Below are positions 26,411-35,558 of a DNA stretch of 64,000 bases, piece after piece. The translations under genes were made by a program, and so were the position numbers. This stretch comes from GCA-002050365 sp964237235 (GTDB taxonomy: Bacteria; Acidobacteriota; Blastocatellia; Pyrinomonadales; Pyrinomonadaceae): positions 62,001 through 126,000 of the forward strand of contig CAXSGY010000009.1 of the NCBI GenBank assembly GCA_964237235.1. Direction: 5' to 3'. How positions within the stretch are numbered: position 1 is the stretch's first letter; the number at the start of each line of letters is the position of its first letter. The notes under the pieces are model-generated. The model saw only the letters and a list, made by a program, of their open reading frames with translations, ran no database searches and was not told where the DNA came from.

Positions 26411-27164
26411 GACTTAAAATCTCCTTTGCTAATTGGATGTAACTTTCTGCGCCGCGTGAGCGAATATCGTATAAAATTATCGGTTTTCCGTAGCTTGGGG
26501 CTTCAGCTAGTCGCACGTTTCGCGGAATAACCGTCTTTAAAACCTGTGAACCGTAGAAATCTCTTAAATCTTGAGCAACCGCTGCTGATAAGTTTGTTCT
26601 TTCATCATACATCGTCAGCAGTAATCCCTCGATTGCTAACTGTGGATTTAATCCGCGCCGTAATCTGGCGAGCGTATCGAATAATTCGGTTACTCCTTCG
26701 AGAGCATAATATTCGCATTGAATAGGAACCAGCAACGAGTTGGCGGCAGTTAAAACATTTACCGTTAATAAGCCGAGCGATGGCGGGCAATCTATAATAA
26801 TGTAGTCATAATCATCTTTAATTTTACCCGTAATTTCCTTCAGTCTGTATTCTCTTGATGTAGCATTGGCTAACTCAACTTCCGCACCTGCCAAGTTTTT
26901 ATCGGCGGGTAATATCCATAATAATGGCAGTTCGGTCGGTAAAATTACGTTCGCAATATTTTCTTCGGTCAGAAGAACATTGTAAAGCGTTTTTCTCGAT
27001 TGTATTCGCGGCACTCCCGACCCGGAGGTAGCGTTCCCCTGTGGATCAGCATCTATTAATAAGACTTTCCTCTCCTCGACGGCAAGACTTGCCGCTAAAT
27101 TTATCGAAGTTGTAGTTTTGCCAACCCCGCCCTTTTGATTGGCAACAGCTATTATTTTTCCCAT
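26403..27164 (-). CDS. parA: Chromosome partition ATPase ParA (Soj)
   Basis: A 253-residue Walker-type ATPase. The deviant Walker A is NQKGGVGKTTTSINLA, Walker A' DADPQGNATSG, and Walker B DYIIIDCPPSLG. It binds DNA nonspecifically when ATP-bound and pulls ParB-parS complexes apart after replication; in some species it also regulates DnaA. It begins a parA-parB-selD-tat operon on the minus strand, separated from mnmG by a strong hairpin at 27231-27276. Confidence 0.96.
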   Translation of the reverse strand: MGKIIAVANQKGGVGKTTTSINLAASLAVEERKVLLIDADPQGNATSGSGVPRIQSRKTLYNVLLTEENIANVILPTELPLLWILPADKNLAGAEVELANATSREYRLKEITGKIKDDYDYIIIDCPPSLGLLTVNVLTAANSLLVPIQCEYYALEGVTELFDTLARLRRGLNPQLAIEGLLLTMYDERTNLSAAVAQDLRDFYGSQVLKTVIPRNVRLAEAPSYGKPIILYDIRSRGAESYIQLAKEILSHD

Positions 27165-27230
27165 TTTTTTGTTTTATAAGTGATTTCTATTAAATTATCA
27201 TATACCTTCATTTCAAACTAATGCAAAAAA

Positions 27231-27276
27231 GATGTAGCACGTGCTTCCACATAGTTGAAGAAGCACGTGCTACATC
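27231..27276. repeat. 17-bp perfect inverted repeat between mnmG and parA
   Basis: GATGTAGCACGTGCTTC at 27231-27247 pairs perfectly with 27260-27276 across a 12-base loop, followed by TCTTTAAAT. It can act as a terminator after mnmG and looks like a REP-type element, with a CACGTG dyad inside each arm. Confidence 0.8.
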
Positions 27277-27293
27277 TCTTTAAATCGAAATTT

Positions 27294-29168
27294 TTAAGAC
27301 TTATGGGCTAATAAATAAACCAAAACCGTCGAAACGGCAGCAGACGTTAGTCCGGATATTTTACGTAGCTGCGAAAAATCTTGAGGTCGGGCGCGTTCAA
27401 TACGCTCGACCATTTCGTTAGAAAGTCCGCTTATTCTACGAAAATTAATTTCCGACGGAACCTTTAAGTTGTCGTTATGATTTATACGTTCATTAGATAA
27501 TTTCTGATTTTCAATATAACCACTATACATCGAATCAGCTAATACGCATTCTAAATCGTTAATATTTGTGCTGCTTTGGATATTCGCAGGCAAAAAAGAA
27601 TAAATCATTTCAGAATTTACTCCCTGACGCTGTGAAAGTTGGTTTAATGTTATTGAATCACCCAAATCACTCCCTAACATCCTTGAAATAGCGGAATACT
27701 GAATATCAGAGCGTTTGAATTTAGTCGCGTTTAACAAATTATTCAACTGAACGATTTTATCGCGCTTTTGATTAAAATTTTGCCATTCGGAATCGCTAAC
27801 CAAACCTATTTTTCTACCGTAAGGTGAAAGCCTTCGGTCAGCGTTGTCGTGCCGTAAAGTTAAACGTGCCTCAGCTCGCGAGGTAAAGATTCGGTACGGT
27901 TCATCAACACCGTGTTGTATCAAATCATCAACTAAAACGCCGATGTATGCTTCGTCACGCCTCAGAATGAACGGTTCACGCTTCTGAGTTAGAAAGACAG
28001 CATTAATGCCGGCGATTAATCCCTGACAAGCCGCTTCTTCGTATCCGGTTGTTCCATTAATTTGTCCGGCAAAAAATAAACCTTTAACTCTCGTGGTTTC
28101 CATCGTCGGACGAAGCTCGCGCGGATCAACAAAATCATACTCGATGGCATAGCCGGGACGAATAATTTTTACATTTTCAAAACCGTCGATCATTTTAAGA
28201 AGTTCTTGTTGCAAACTAGAGGGCAGGGAAGTTGAAAATCCATTTAAATATACCTCATTAGTATCGTGTCCTTCGGGTTCGAGAAATAATTGATGCCTGT
28301 TTTTATCGGCAAATTTAATAACCTTATCTTCTATTGATGGACAATAGCGCGGACCGATGCCTTTTATTTTCCCCGAATATAAGGGAGATTGATGTATGTT
28401 AGCGCGAATTTCATTGTGAAGAGCATCGTTTGTATAGCCGATAAAACATTGAATTTGAGGTTGTTCGATCACTTTCGTCGAAAATGAAAAGGCGACCGGT
28501 TTCTCGTCGGGCGGTTGCGCTTCGAAGGCATTCCAATCAATCGTTCGACCGTCGAGACGCGGCGGCGTTCCGGTTTTCAAGCGACCGACCGGAAAACCGA
28601 TTCGTTTTAAGCTTTCAGCAAGCTCAATCGAAGCCGGTTCGCCGGCACGTCCCGCTGAAAATGTTGTTTTGCCGGTGTGAATTGTGCCATTTAGAAAAGT
28701 TCCGGCGGCTATTATTACGGTTTTGGCAGCAAAACGGCGTGTATCCTGAAGTTCAACCCCGACTATCGAATTGTTCTCGACAATTAAATCAACTACCGTT
28801 CCTTGACGCAAATGCAGATTAGATGTAACTTCAAGAACCTTTCTCATCTCCTTTCGATACAGAGCGCGATCTGCCTGTGCGCGTGGCGATTGAACCGCCG
28901 GTCCGCGCGAACGGTTGAGAAGTCTGAATTGAATTCCGGCGCGGTCAATGACCTTACCCATAATGCCGCCGAGCGCATCTATCTCGCGTACGATATGACC
29001 TTTGGCAATCCCGCCGACCGCCGGATTACAAGACATCTGCCCGATTAAATCAAGATTGATTGTGATCAATGCGGTTTCCGAGCCGAGTCGCGCCGCTACC
29101 GAAGCAGCTTCACAACCTGCGTGACCGGCTCCGATAACGATTACGTCGAATGATTCATCAAAAAACAT
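27294..29168 (-). CDS. mnmG: tRNA uridine-5-carboxymethylaminomethyl modification enzyme MnmG (GidA)
   Basis: About 624 residues from ATG 29168 (a TTG at 29186 is less likely). MnmG is an FAD protein that, with MnmE, modifies the wobble uridine of certain tRNAs. The FAD-binding start is DVIVIGAGHAGCEAASVAAR, followed by SCNPAVGGIAKGHIVREIDA, GRLKTGTPPRLDG, and the C-terminal SRAEARLTLRHDNADRRL and LSNEMVERIERARP regions. It normally lies next to mnmE; here a sheath-like gene and a mobile element separate the two. Confidence 0.97.
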   Translation of the reverse strand: MFFDESFDVIVIGAGHAGCEAASVAARLGSETALITINLDLIGQMSCNPAVGGIAKGHIVREIDALGGIMGKVIDRAGIQFRLLNRSRGPAVQSPRAQADRALYRKEMRKVLEVTSNLHLRQGTVVDLIVENNSIVGVELQDTRRFAAKTVIIAAGTFLNGTIHTGKTTFSAGRAGEPASIELAESLKRIGFPVGRLKTGTPPRLDGRTIDWNAFEAQPPDEKPVAFSFSTKVIEQPQIQCFIGYTNDALHNEIRANIHQSPLYSGKIKGIGPRYCPSIEDKVIKFADKNRHQLFLEPEGHDTNEVYLNGFSTSLPSSLQQELLKMIDGFENVKIIRPGYAIEYDFVDPRELRPTMETTRVKGLFFAGQINGTTGYEEAACQGLIAGINAVFLTQKREPFILRRDEAYIGVLVDDLIQHGVDEPYRIFTSRAEARLTLRHDNADRRLSPYGRKIGLVSDSEWQNFNQKRDKIVQLNNLLNATKFKRSDIQYSAISRMLGSDLGDSITLNQLSQRQGVNSEMIYSFLPANIQSSTNINDLECVLADSMYSGYIENQKLSNERINHNDNLKVPSEINFRRISGLSNEMVERIERARPQDFSQLRKISGLTSAAVSTVLVYLLAHKS

Positions 29169-29275
29169 ATCTCTAAATATTAACAAATTTTCACAAACAC
29201 TTCACCATATAACAGCTAATACCTTTATTATCATCAATTGGCAAACAAAAATTTTTAATAACTATATTGAAAAAA

Positions 29276-30817
29276 TTAATTCCATCTTCCGTTTAAAGCA
29301 GAAATAGGTTTGGCGATGGACTGAAGCCGCGCGAGACGAATTCTATCCGAACTTCTAAATGAGATAAGCGGCATTATTCCATCATTTAAAAGCTGTAAAC
29401 AATCTCTTTCTTTAAGTGAGATTTCGGTGCAGGCGATATTTTTTGTTTCGTTATCTTCCTGGTAGAAATGAATTGGCATATTTTCAATTTCGGATATAAA
29501 ATTTGCCGAAATATCTAAACCGCTTTGGGTAAATGTCTGAACAATCATCAAAATACAGGCGAAACTGGGATTACTCCATAAATAGTTGTTAGGCTGTTCA
29601 AAGTTTAATAATTCTTCAAAAAAAAATGCCTCAATCGGATCCGTCTGCTCGCCGTAAGGCAAACGAGCCAGAAATCGCGGCGATACAAGCCCTAAATAAT
29701 CCGCACCGCACCCGGAACGCACAGCCGTCCATAGTTTATCTGTGCTGGAATTGTCGGACAAATCTTTGTCGTTGAAATCCTTTAAACAATTATGTAATAA
29801 AAATTTAACAGCATCTTGACTAATGTGAGAAATAAATGGCACATTAAAGTTTTCAGCGATTTTAGCGATTCGCATCAGAAGAGCCGCATCACTAACATCA
29901 ATTGTAAAAGTATAATTTCCACCGATTATTGCCCAAGGTTCATTGTCCGAATAATTGCCGGAGATGCCCGTTTCAATCAAATCAAAGAACAATGAATCAG
30001 TTAAATCATTCGCATTTTTGACATCAACGGATAACTCTTCTTTGGTAACATCCATCAAGTAAATTTTCAAAGCAGAATCGGTTTCGACTCTCCTGACGAA
30101 AAAATACAACCCGCGCCAAGCCGATTCCAAGGCTTGAAATTGAGGATGATGCAAAATCTTCCGCATCAAATCTGAAATAACTTCATCAACGATAAGCAGT
30201 AATTTTGATTGCTCAATCGTATCGGTTTGAACGACGTGCGGCTTGATTATTTGACTTATAAATTCGCTAAGTTCTGATTTTGGAATAGTTTGTCCAACTG
30301 AAACGGAATCTTTTTCAAATGCGCTTCCCAAAATCTCATCGAGTAAATTTTCACTTGACTGTTTATTTACTACAACCTCCGGCAATTCTGGCTCAATTGT
30401 CGAAACGGTCTTGCTCGAAGTCAACCAGGAATTTATTTCGGCGGCGGCTTCGTCAAATGTATTTGAACTTAAAAGTTTCCTGCGAATGTCGCGCAGCTTG
30501 GCGAAAATTGGAACTGTCTGGAAAATCCGGTCAGGATGAAAATCATCAATTTCCGAAAATTCGAGTGATAGGCTATTTTTCTCAACGCTTTCAAAATTCA
30601 GCAGAAGATTAACGGAAAATTTCTGCATAATCGTTTCAAAATTGTCACGGTCAATTTCAAACGCTTTAAATTTTGGCGGTTTGACAAAGGCGGCGCGGCT
30701 TTCCCGACCACTCCAATCGCCTAAAAAAAGAATTCGAAGCGGCATTTCTTCACTCGTCATTTCAGATTGATTTTCCAATATTACCTCCATATCAAAACTA
30801 GAATCCGTTGGAAACAT
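29276..30817 (-). CDS. Type VI secretion-like contractile sheath protein (TssB-TssC-like, solitary)
   Basis: A 513-residue protein. The first ~140 residues start with MPLRILFLGDWSGRESRA, like the TssB/VipA opening, where P-x-RI-x-x-LGDFSG is typical. Residues ~190-513 resemble TssC/VipB: LIVDEVISDLMRKILHHPQF, ALESAWRGLYFFVRRVETD, SALKIYLMDVTKEEL and EPWAIIGGNYTF. So it seems to merge sheath small- and large-subunit parts into one compact chain; TssC alone is usually about that long. No other T6SS gene (tssK, tssM, clpV, hcp) is in the window. GAGG lies 11 bases before the ATG. Function may be a minimal sheath or a domesticated remnant; sheath homology is strong, role inferred. Confidence 0.72.
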   Translation of the reverse strand: MFPTDSSFDMEVILENQSEMTSEEMPLRILFLGDWSGRESRAAFVKPPKFKAFEIDRDNFETIMQKFSVNLLLNFESVEKNSLSLEFSEIDDFHPDRIFQTVPIFAKLRDIRRKLLSSNTFDEAAAEINSWLTSSKTVSTIEPELPEVVVNKQSSENLLDEILGSAFEKDSVSVGQTIPKSELSEFISQIIKPHVVQTDTIEQSKLLLIVDEVISDLMRKILHHPQFQALESAWRGLYFFVRRVETDSALKIYLMDVTKEELSVDVKNANDLTDSLFFDLIETGISGNYSDNEPWAIIGGNYTFTIDVSDAALLMRIAKIAENFNVPFISHISQDAVKFLLHNCLKDFNDKDLSDNSSTDKLWTAVRSGCGADYLGLVSPRFLARLPYGEQTDPIEAFFFEELLNFEQPNNYLWSNPSFACILMIVQTFTQSGLDISANFISEIENMPIHFYQEDNETKNIACTEISLKERDCLQLLNDGIMPLISFRSSDRIRLARLQSIAKPISALNGRWN

Positions 30818-30918
30818 TTTCGCAAAACCTCAAAAATCAAAAAATTATTTCGTGTGATAATTATTATCCCAAAAAGGAAGATTATCAATTAACGTGACAG
30901 GGAGAAATTACTTACACA
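30818..30918. other. Intergenic stretch left of the mobile element
   Basis: A+T-rich sequence between the sheath gene start and the left repeat; it should hold the sheath gene promoter. I see no gene or clear -35/-10 pair. Confidence 0.4.
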
Positions 30919-30930
30919 CCGATACAAAAT
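30919..30930. repeat. Left attachment-site repeat (attL/attR candidate)
   Basis: CCGATACAAAAT, identical to 40719-40730. Flanks are also partly alike: ATTACTT precedes both copies, directly joined through G at mnmE and through ACACA here. Confidence 0.65.
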
Positions 30931-31264
30931 ATTTACTATGACTGTAAATACATTTAAGTCAATACTTACATAAAATACAGCACACGAAAGATACAATTAA
31001 GAGACAAAAGCTGTAAAAATCTACCGTAATTTTGAATAAACACCTTTAATCTTAAACATAATCCGTAAATTAAAACTAGCTTGTAATTGACTGCCGAGAA
31101 ACATTATTTTCAAATTGCATAAAGAGACTTCTTTTTCCATCAGTAAATTTTTATATTAGTTTAGGACGTATTCACAATTAGAATTGATTTCTTCCTAAAG
31201 TGTTAGCAATAAATTCGTTAGAATTTATTGTGCTAAAGATTAGATATTTGACTTTCACATTTAA
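30931..31264. other. A+T-rich left end of the mobile element, no gene seen
   Basis: Short A+T-rich sequence with repeated TACATAAA/TACAT-like words and no open frame with coding character. It may hold arm-type binding sites for the integrase. Nothing firm is seen. Confidence 0.4.
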
Positions 31265-31525
31265 TTAAATTTCCCCAAAAAAGGCGAATCCAGTAATGGA
31301 TTATGCCTAAATGCAATGCACGATAGAGCTTTCGACAAAGGGTATATTACCATCACACCGAATTATAAAGTTAAAATTTCGAAGTATTTCGATGATTTCG
31401 CAAAAGACAAAATAGTAACGGAAGCTTTTCATAGATATGACAAGCAAGAGATATTATTGCCTGATAAGTTTTTGCCAAATGTAGAGTTTCTCTACTATCA
31501 CAACGAAAATATTTTTAGAAAATAA
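31265..31525 (+). pseudogene. C-terminal remnant of an HNH endonuclease
   Basis: The frame reads SSNGLCLNAMHDRAFDKGYI, then TITPNYKVKIS and ends LLPDKFLPNVEFLYYHNENIFRK. This is the C-terminal part of HNH nucleases of the kind NGLCLNALHDRAFDRG...LP..E.L.YHRE.IF, in which LC-x3-H-x3-F belongs to the zinc/metal core. The frame is closed by TAA at 31262-31264, and no N-terminal domain is upstream. So about two thirds of the gene is missing. The ATG at 31316 is an internal Met. Either the insertion or later decay of the element removed the front. Confidence 0.6.
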
Positions 31526-31696
31526 AGAGAAGTTTTTGACAAATAATTAACATATTTTTTTGAAGCTGTGATTGTAATACGCAGTATGTTTAGAAAATTT
31601 GCTTTTGTGGCTAATGGAAAAAAAACAGTCATTTCCCATAGTTATTTGTGCCAAACTGTTCTCATGCTAACAACATGTGGTAACATTTTGTCACAG

Positions 31697-32302
31697 ATGC
31701 TTAGAGGTAGAGAAAAACTTTTAGAATTTGCAAATGAAAGGAAAATCTTTCGCGCCCGTGATGTTGAAGAAAGACTTGGCATCTCGCGGAATTATATTCA
31801 GCGTCTTGTGAACGAAGGCGCGTTAATCAAGGTTTCTCGCGGAATATATAGTGTAGCTGATCACAGTTTCCCGGAAACTCAAAGTCTTCTCGAAGTTGCG
31901 GTAAAAGCACCGAAAGCAGTTGTTTGTTTGCTGTCGGCTCTGCAATTTCACGATTTAACAACTCAAAATCCGTTTGAAGTCTGGATTGCCATTGAACGTG
32001 ACACGCGGATTCCAAAAATTGACAGCGTGATGACTAGAATTTTTCGTTTCGCACCGAAGGTTTATCAATCAGGAATTGAAACTCATTTGATTGATGGCGT
32101 GGAACTAAAGGTTTATTCAGCAGCCAAAACTGTAGCGGATTGTTTCCGGTATGAGAAAACCGTCGGTCTTGATGTAGCTATCGAAGCTCTGCGCGACACC
32201 TGGCGTAAACGCAAAGCGACCATGGATGCACTTTATCAATTTGCCGAAGTTCGTAATGTCAAAAGTAAGATGATTCCCTATTTGAATTCACTCATAATGT
32301 AG
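31697..32302 (+). CDS. AbiEi antitoxin (type IV toxin-antitoxin)
   Basis: About 201 residues from ATG 31697; the longer frame from 31568 adds a poorly coding leader. The N-terminal winged HTH is RARDVEERLGISRNYIQRLV with wing EGALIKVSRGIYS; the C-terminal AbiEi domain follows (EVAVKAPKAVVCLLSALQFH, then GVELKVYSAAKTVADCFRYE). AbiEi antitoxins neutralize the AbiEii nucleotidyltransferase and repress their own promoter. The toxin gene follows after 7 bases. A TTGACA lies at 31536-31541 with only a weak -10 nearby. An imperfect dyad TGTGGTAACA..TTGTCACA just before the ATG could be part of its operator. Confidence 0.88.
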   Translation: MLRGREKLLEFANERKIFRARDVEERLGISRNYIQRLVNEGALIKVSRGIYSVADHSFPETQSLLEVAVKAPKAVVCLLSALQFHDLTTQNPFEVWIAIERDTRIPKIDSVMTRIFRFAPKVYQSGIETHLIDGVELKVYSAAKTVADCFRYEKTVGLDVAIEALRDTWRKRKATMDALYQFAEVRNVKSKMIPYLNSLIM

Positions 32303-32309
32303 AAAAACA

Positions 32310-33215
32310 ATGGAGAAAAAGAAAAACATTGCGGCATCCGTCCGTAGTAAATTGACCAATCAATTCAAAATGACAGGAGAAAACCTGCAAACTCTTTTTG
32401 TCCGATATGCCAATGAAAGATTTCTTTATCGTCTGAGCCAAACCGAACACCGAACAAAATTCTTGGTCAAAGGCGCAACCGTTTTCGCTTTTTGGTTTGA
32501 TCAACCTCATCGTCCAACTAAGGACTTAGACTTGCTCGGTTATGGTAAGAATGAGATTCCCGAATTGGAACATATCGTTCGTGAAATTTGCGCCATACGG
32601 GAAGATGATGGCTTGAAATTTTTGACTGAAACTATCAAAGGAAGTCTTATTCGTGAAGATCATGAATATCAGGGCGTTCGCATTACAATCACTGTAATGC
32701 TTGAGCGGGCGCGAATCCCGGTGCAGATCGATGTCGGTTTCGGCGATGCCGTCACGCCCGAAGCCAAAGAAGTTGAACTAAATACGATTCTTGATTTTCC
32801 CGCGCCGCGTGTTCGTATTTATCCGAAAGAAACCGTGGTTGCCGAAAAGTTTGAAGCAATGGTTACACTCGGATTAGGAAACGGCAGAATGAAAGATTTC
32901 TGGGATTTGAATTATTTGATCAAACATATCGAATTTGAAGGAAATATACTGCAAAATGCCATCCGAAACACTTTTGCTAACCGTCAAAGTAAGCTACCGC
33001 AAGAATTACCGGTTGCCTTGACTGATGATTTTGCCGCAAATGAACTAAAACTTTCGCTTTGGAGCGGTTTTATTCGCCGCAACAATATCAAAACCGAAAT
33101 TGATTTTGCGGAGGTAATAAAGCATTTACGCAAATTCTTCGCGCCGCTGATCAAAGCTGAAGCGATTAATTCCGAGTTTGATCAAACGTGGTCTCCTCAA
33201 AGAGGCTGGCAATAA
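32310..33215 (+). CDS. AbiEii nucleotidyltransferase toxin
   Basis: A 301-residue AbiEii/AbiGii-type nucleotidyltransferase. The signature is FLVKGATVFAFWFDQPHRPT followed by KDLDLLGYG, which contains the GS-like and D-x-D metal motifs. Further conserved parts are VPVQIDVGFGDAVTP-type (here RIPVQIDVGFGDAVTPE) and YPKETVVAEKFEAMV with the KDFWDL motif. AbiE systems block phage by stopping growth; related MenT enzymes add nucleotides to tRNA ends. It is the second gene of the abiE pair and appears intact, so it is probably the defence cargo of the element. Confidence 0.9.
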   Translation: MEKKKNIAASVRSKLTNQFKMTGENLQTLFVRYANERFLYRLSQTEHRTKFLVKGATVFAFWFDQPHRPTKDLDLLGYGKNEIPELEHIVREICAIREDDGLKFLTETIKGSLIREDHEYQGVRITITVMLERARIPVQIDVGFGDAVTPEAKEVELNTILDFPAPRVRIYPKETVVAEKFEAMVTLGLGNGRMKDFWDLNYLIKHIEFEGNILQNAIRNTFANRQSKLPQELPVALTDDFAANELKLSLWSGFIRRNNIKTEIDFAEVIKHLRKFFAPLIKAEAINSEFDQTWSPQRGWQ

Positions 33216-33753
33216 ATCGTAAATAGATTTTTATTTTCAGCTAACGGCTTCCTCCTTTGTCATAATTAATATCCTGTTTCCGGCTTTTGCGAATCTGTCT
33301 TATCAGTTTCGTGTTTTGGTGCTGAATTTAATTTCGGCAACCAAATATATATTAAATTTTGTGTTGTCCGATACGATTTTCATACTCAAATACTTAATTA
33401 ATAAGATTCTCACAGCGATTTTAAGATTTTGAGAACATTCTTATCCGATAAGCAAAAAACTGAGCTTTAAACCGGTCTTTTATATGTCCCCGGGTTTTCA
33501 TCCTGACGCAAAACGTCTTGCGAAATAAATAATGCTAAAAAATTTTGATGCTTGATTGGAAAATTCTGCTTTCTGCCTAACCGAACTGCATAGCACAAAA
33601 CTGTATGGCACAAAATTGTAAGATGATAAAAAGCGTATTATTTCAACAATTAAACTCAAGTTAGATAATAAAACAGACATCAACAAAATCTTCTTTACCG
33701 ACTAACGCAAAAACAAAAAAACCTTAATATATTTAAAATCATCTGTTTTGAAT
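33216..33753. other. Gene-free stretch inside the mobile element
   Basis: 538 A+T-rich bases between the convergent abiEii and relaxase genes. Open frames here are short and lack coding character. I see no strong terminator hairpin, iteron or RNA gene. Confidence 0.4.
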
Positions 33754-35031
33754 CTAGCGAGACATAATATTTCCCTGAGATTTTTCCCGGTCTTTATTTT
33801 TTGCAATCTCTTTTTCAGGCTCGCGCGAAGGCAACGGATTCAATTCTGGCTCGGAAAAACTTACTTCAAGTTGGATTAATTCGCTGCCCGTTGATCTTTT
33901 AACTTCTGAATTATCTTTTGAGTTTCTTTCTGAGCCGACAGATTTTTCTCGATGTCCAGATTCAAAAATGGTTCGGTCAAATATTTTTGTTTGAGCAGGC
34001 TGCTTTGCAATTTCCAGAGAAGATGCAGAAGAAAGAATTTCGCCAGGTTTAACTGATGAATCATGATATGGAAATCCAGTAGCTTGACTTCGATTTGACT
34101 CCACTTTTGTTCGATCTGTTTCGCCAGCAGATAATTTTGATTGATAAGCTGCTGATTCCGTTCGATCAGCAGTTGATTTTGGCGTTTCAGTTGCTCGATC
34201 TCTTCCGCCTTCAAGGTTAAGTTTTTCGGTAAATTCATTTTTAACTCCGATTAAATATCCCGTGTCGCGCCCGTGGTCATATTTCAAGCCGTTTTTCTGT
34301 AAGTTTTGCCAGGAATAGTTTTTGGCAATCGCCGAAGATTTGAATTTGATTTCGTCCTTTTTGAAGCTGAAACCGTTCATTTTTCCGGTCTTTTCGGAAA
34401 TGTTCGGTCTGACATCAAAGCCCGAATGCCGAAAACTTTCGACAAAATCCTTGACGGTCGGCTCATCCTTCAAAATCTCATCAATGGTGAGTTTCGCCTC
34501 AGCCATAATTGACAGCTCGCTCGTGCGTTCCATTTGCTTATATTCATTGCTTTTTATTCTGCGGTCGCCGGATTTTATATATTCCGTCCGTTCAAGTCCG
34601 AGAGATTTTTCAAGCTCTTTGGTCGCCTCGATTGCGCGTTCGGCGATTTTCCATTCTTTGACGGTAGTTCCGTCGTCGCGGATTCTGCCAGCGATAATGT
34701 GGAAATGTTCGTATTCCTTGTCGTGATGCTCGACCACCAGAAAGGGAACATTTTTGAAATCGAGTTTTTCCAGCAGCTTTTCGGCAAACTCGATCTTTTT
34801 TTCCGCTTTAACGCGTTCGCCCGTAGCGAACGAAACGGAAATATGCGCCGCCTGATTTTTGACGCGGCAATTGAGCCGGTTATAAATCTCGAATTCCTTT
34901 TTGATCTCCGCCTGCGTATCGAAACTGCCCGCGAGAATTTCCGGCTGTTTAGTAGCTTCTTTGTTCTCGCTCAAAACGTAGGCGATGGCGCCCGCTGAAC
35001 TTCCGATGCTGCCGACTTTAGCGATTGCCAT
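33754..35031 (-). CDS. Mobilization relaxase (MobA/VirD2-like)
   Basis: A 425-residue relaxase. Residues 1-~250 form the relaxase domain: a Tyr in GAIAYVLSENKEA, the first His in AAHISVSFATGE, and the metal-binding triad in VVEHHDKEYEHFHIIAGRIR. It would nick oriT and lead the DNA strand in conjugative transfer. The C-terminal 160 residues are Ser/Thr/Glu-rich and without predicted structure, with many TCA, ACT and GCT codons unlike the N-terminal part; a second ORF overlaps them. It starts one base after the mobC stop. Confidence 0.88.
   Translation of the reverse strand: MAIAKVGSIGSSAGAIAYVLSENKEATKQPEILAGSFDTQAEIKKEFEIYNRLNCRVKNQAAHISVSFATGERVKAEKKIEFAEKLLEKLDFKNVPFLVVEHHDKEYEHFHIIAGRIRDDGTTVKEWKIAERAIEATKELEKSLGLERTEYIKSGDRRIKSNEYKQMERTSELSIMAEAKLTIDEILKDEPTVKDFVESFRHSGFDVRPNISEKTGKMNGFSFKKDEIKFKSSAIAKNYSWQNLQKNGLKYDHGRDTGYLIGVKNEFTEKLNLEGGRDRATETPKSTADRTESAAYQSKLSAGETDRTKVESNRSQATGFPYHDSSVKPGEILSSASSLEIAKQPAQTKIFDRTIFESGHREKSVGSERNSKDNSEVKRSTGSELIQLEVSFSEPELNPLPSREPEKEIAKNKDREKSQGNIMSR
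33876..34238 (-). CDS. Coiled-coil ORF overlapping the relaxase 3' region in another frame
   Basis: A 120-residue frame wholly inside the relaxase gene. The ATG at 34238 has GGAG six bases upstream. Its sequence (LKAEEIEQLKRQNQLLIERN, then QQLINQNYLLAKQIEQKW) shows heptads of a coiled coil, and its codons (CTG, ATC, CAG, GAA, GCG) match the rest of the genome better than the relaxase frame does here. Small helical proteins often accompany relaxases. It may be a true overlapping gene or, less likely, the original C-terminus of the relaxase after a frameshift. A Gln/Leu-rich shadow of a Ser/Ala/Thr-rich frame is the null explanation. Confidence 0.45.
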   Translation of the reverse strand: MNLPKNLTLKAEEIEQLKRQNQLLIERNQQLINQNYLLAKQIEQKWSQIEVKLLDFHIMIHQLNLAKFFLLHLLWKLQSSLLKQKYLTEPFLNLDIEKNLSAQKETQKIIQKLKDQRAAN

Positions 35032-35032
35032 T

Positions 35033-35386
35033 TTACCGCTTCTCCATAATCACTGATTTAAGACCTGCCAGAATTCTAAAATATGTATCAACCACACTTG
35101 TATCAACCGTTTGGTGGGTTTCGAGCCTTTTCAGAAGCAAATGAAAATTCTTATTGATTTCATTGATAAGCCTTATTGCCTCCAAATCAACCTTCGGTGT
35201 TGGAGGTTTGATTTTCATCAGCAATGCCGCCCGGTGCAAAACCTCGGATGGAGAAAGCCCGCAGCATTCGGCAATTTCCAAAATCTGATTTCGCTCTTCA
35301 ATCGTAAAGCTCGCGGCAATCCGGCAGCGGCGTTTCTCTGCGCCAAGCTGTGGTCGTCCGAGTCTTTTTTCGTTGTTATTCTTCAT
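35033..35386 (-). CDS. MobC-like mobilization accessory protein
   Basis: A 117-residue basic protein: GRPQLGAEKRRCRIAASFTI then EERNQILEIAECCGLSPSEV, typical of MobC/relaxosome proteins with a ribbon-helix-helix-like DNA-binding region, and a helical C-terminal half. MobC helps the relaxase open the origin of transfer. The stop lies one base before the relaxase start, the usual mobC-relaxase order. The oriT is expected in the region upstream, at 35387-35560 or in the iteron area. Confidence 0.8.
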   Translation of the reverse strand: MKNNNEKRLGRPQLGAEKRRCRIAASFTIEERNQILEIAECCGLSPSEVLHRAALLMKIKPPTPKVDLEAIRLINEINKNFHLLLKRLETHQTVDTSVVDTYFRILAGLKSVIMEKR

Positions 35387-35558
35387 CGTTTAAGTTTCCT
35401 TAGAAGCGCAAGAACGCACATTTCGTGTTTCACAAAATCCTGCTTGCCTTACGTCAATAACGAATCATTTTTCTGACAGGTGTTATTTTCGGTTATACGA
35501 TTTTTGTTTCATTCAAGAAACACCCGAAAACGCTATTTCCTATACCTATTACATTTTT

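Noticed and set aside
31316..31525. A complete small gene starting at ATG 31316
   Set aside because: The same frame continues upstream with conserved HNH residues (NGLCLNA), so this Met is internal and the gene is a fragment.
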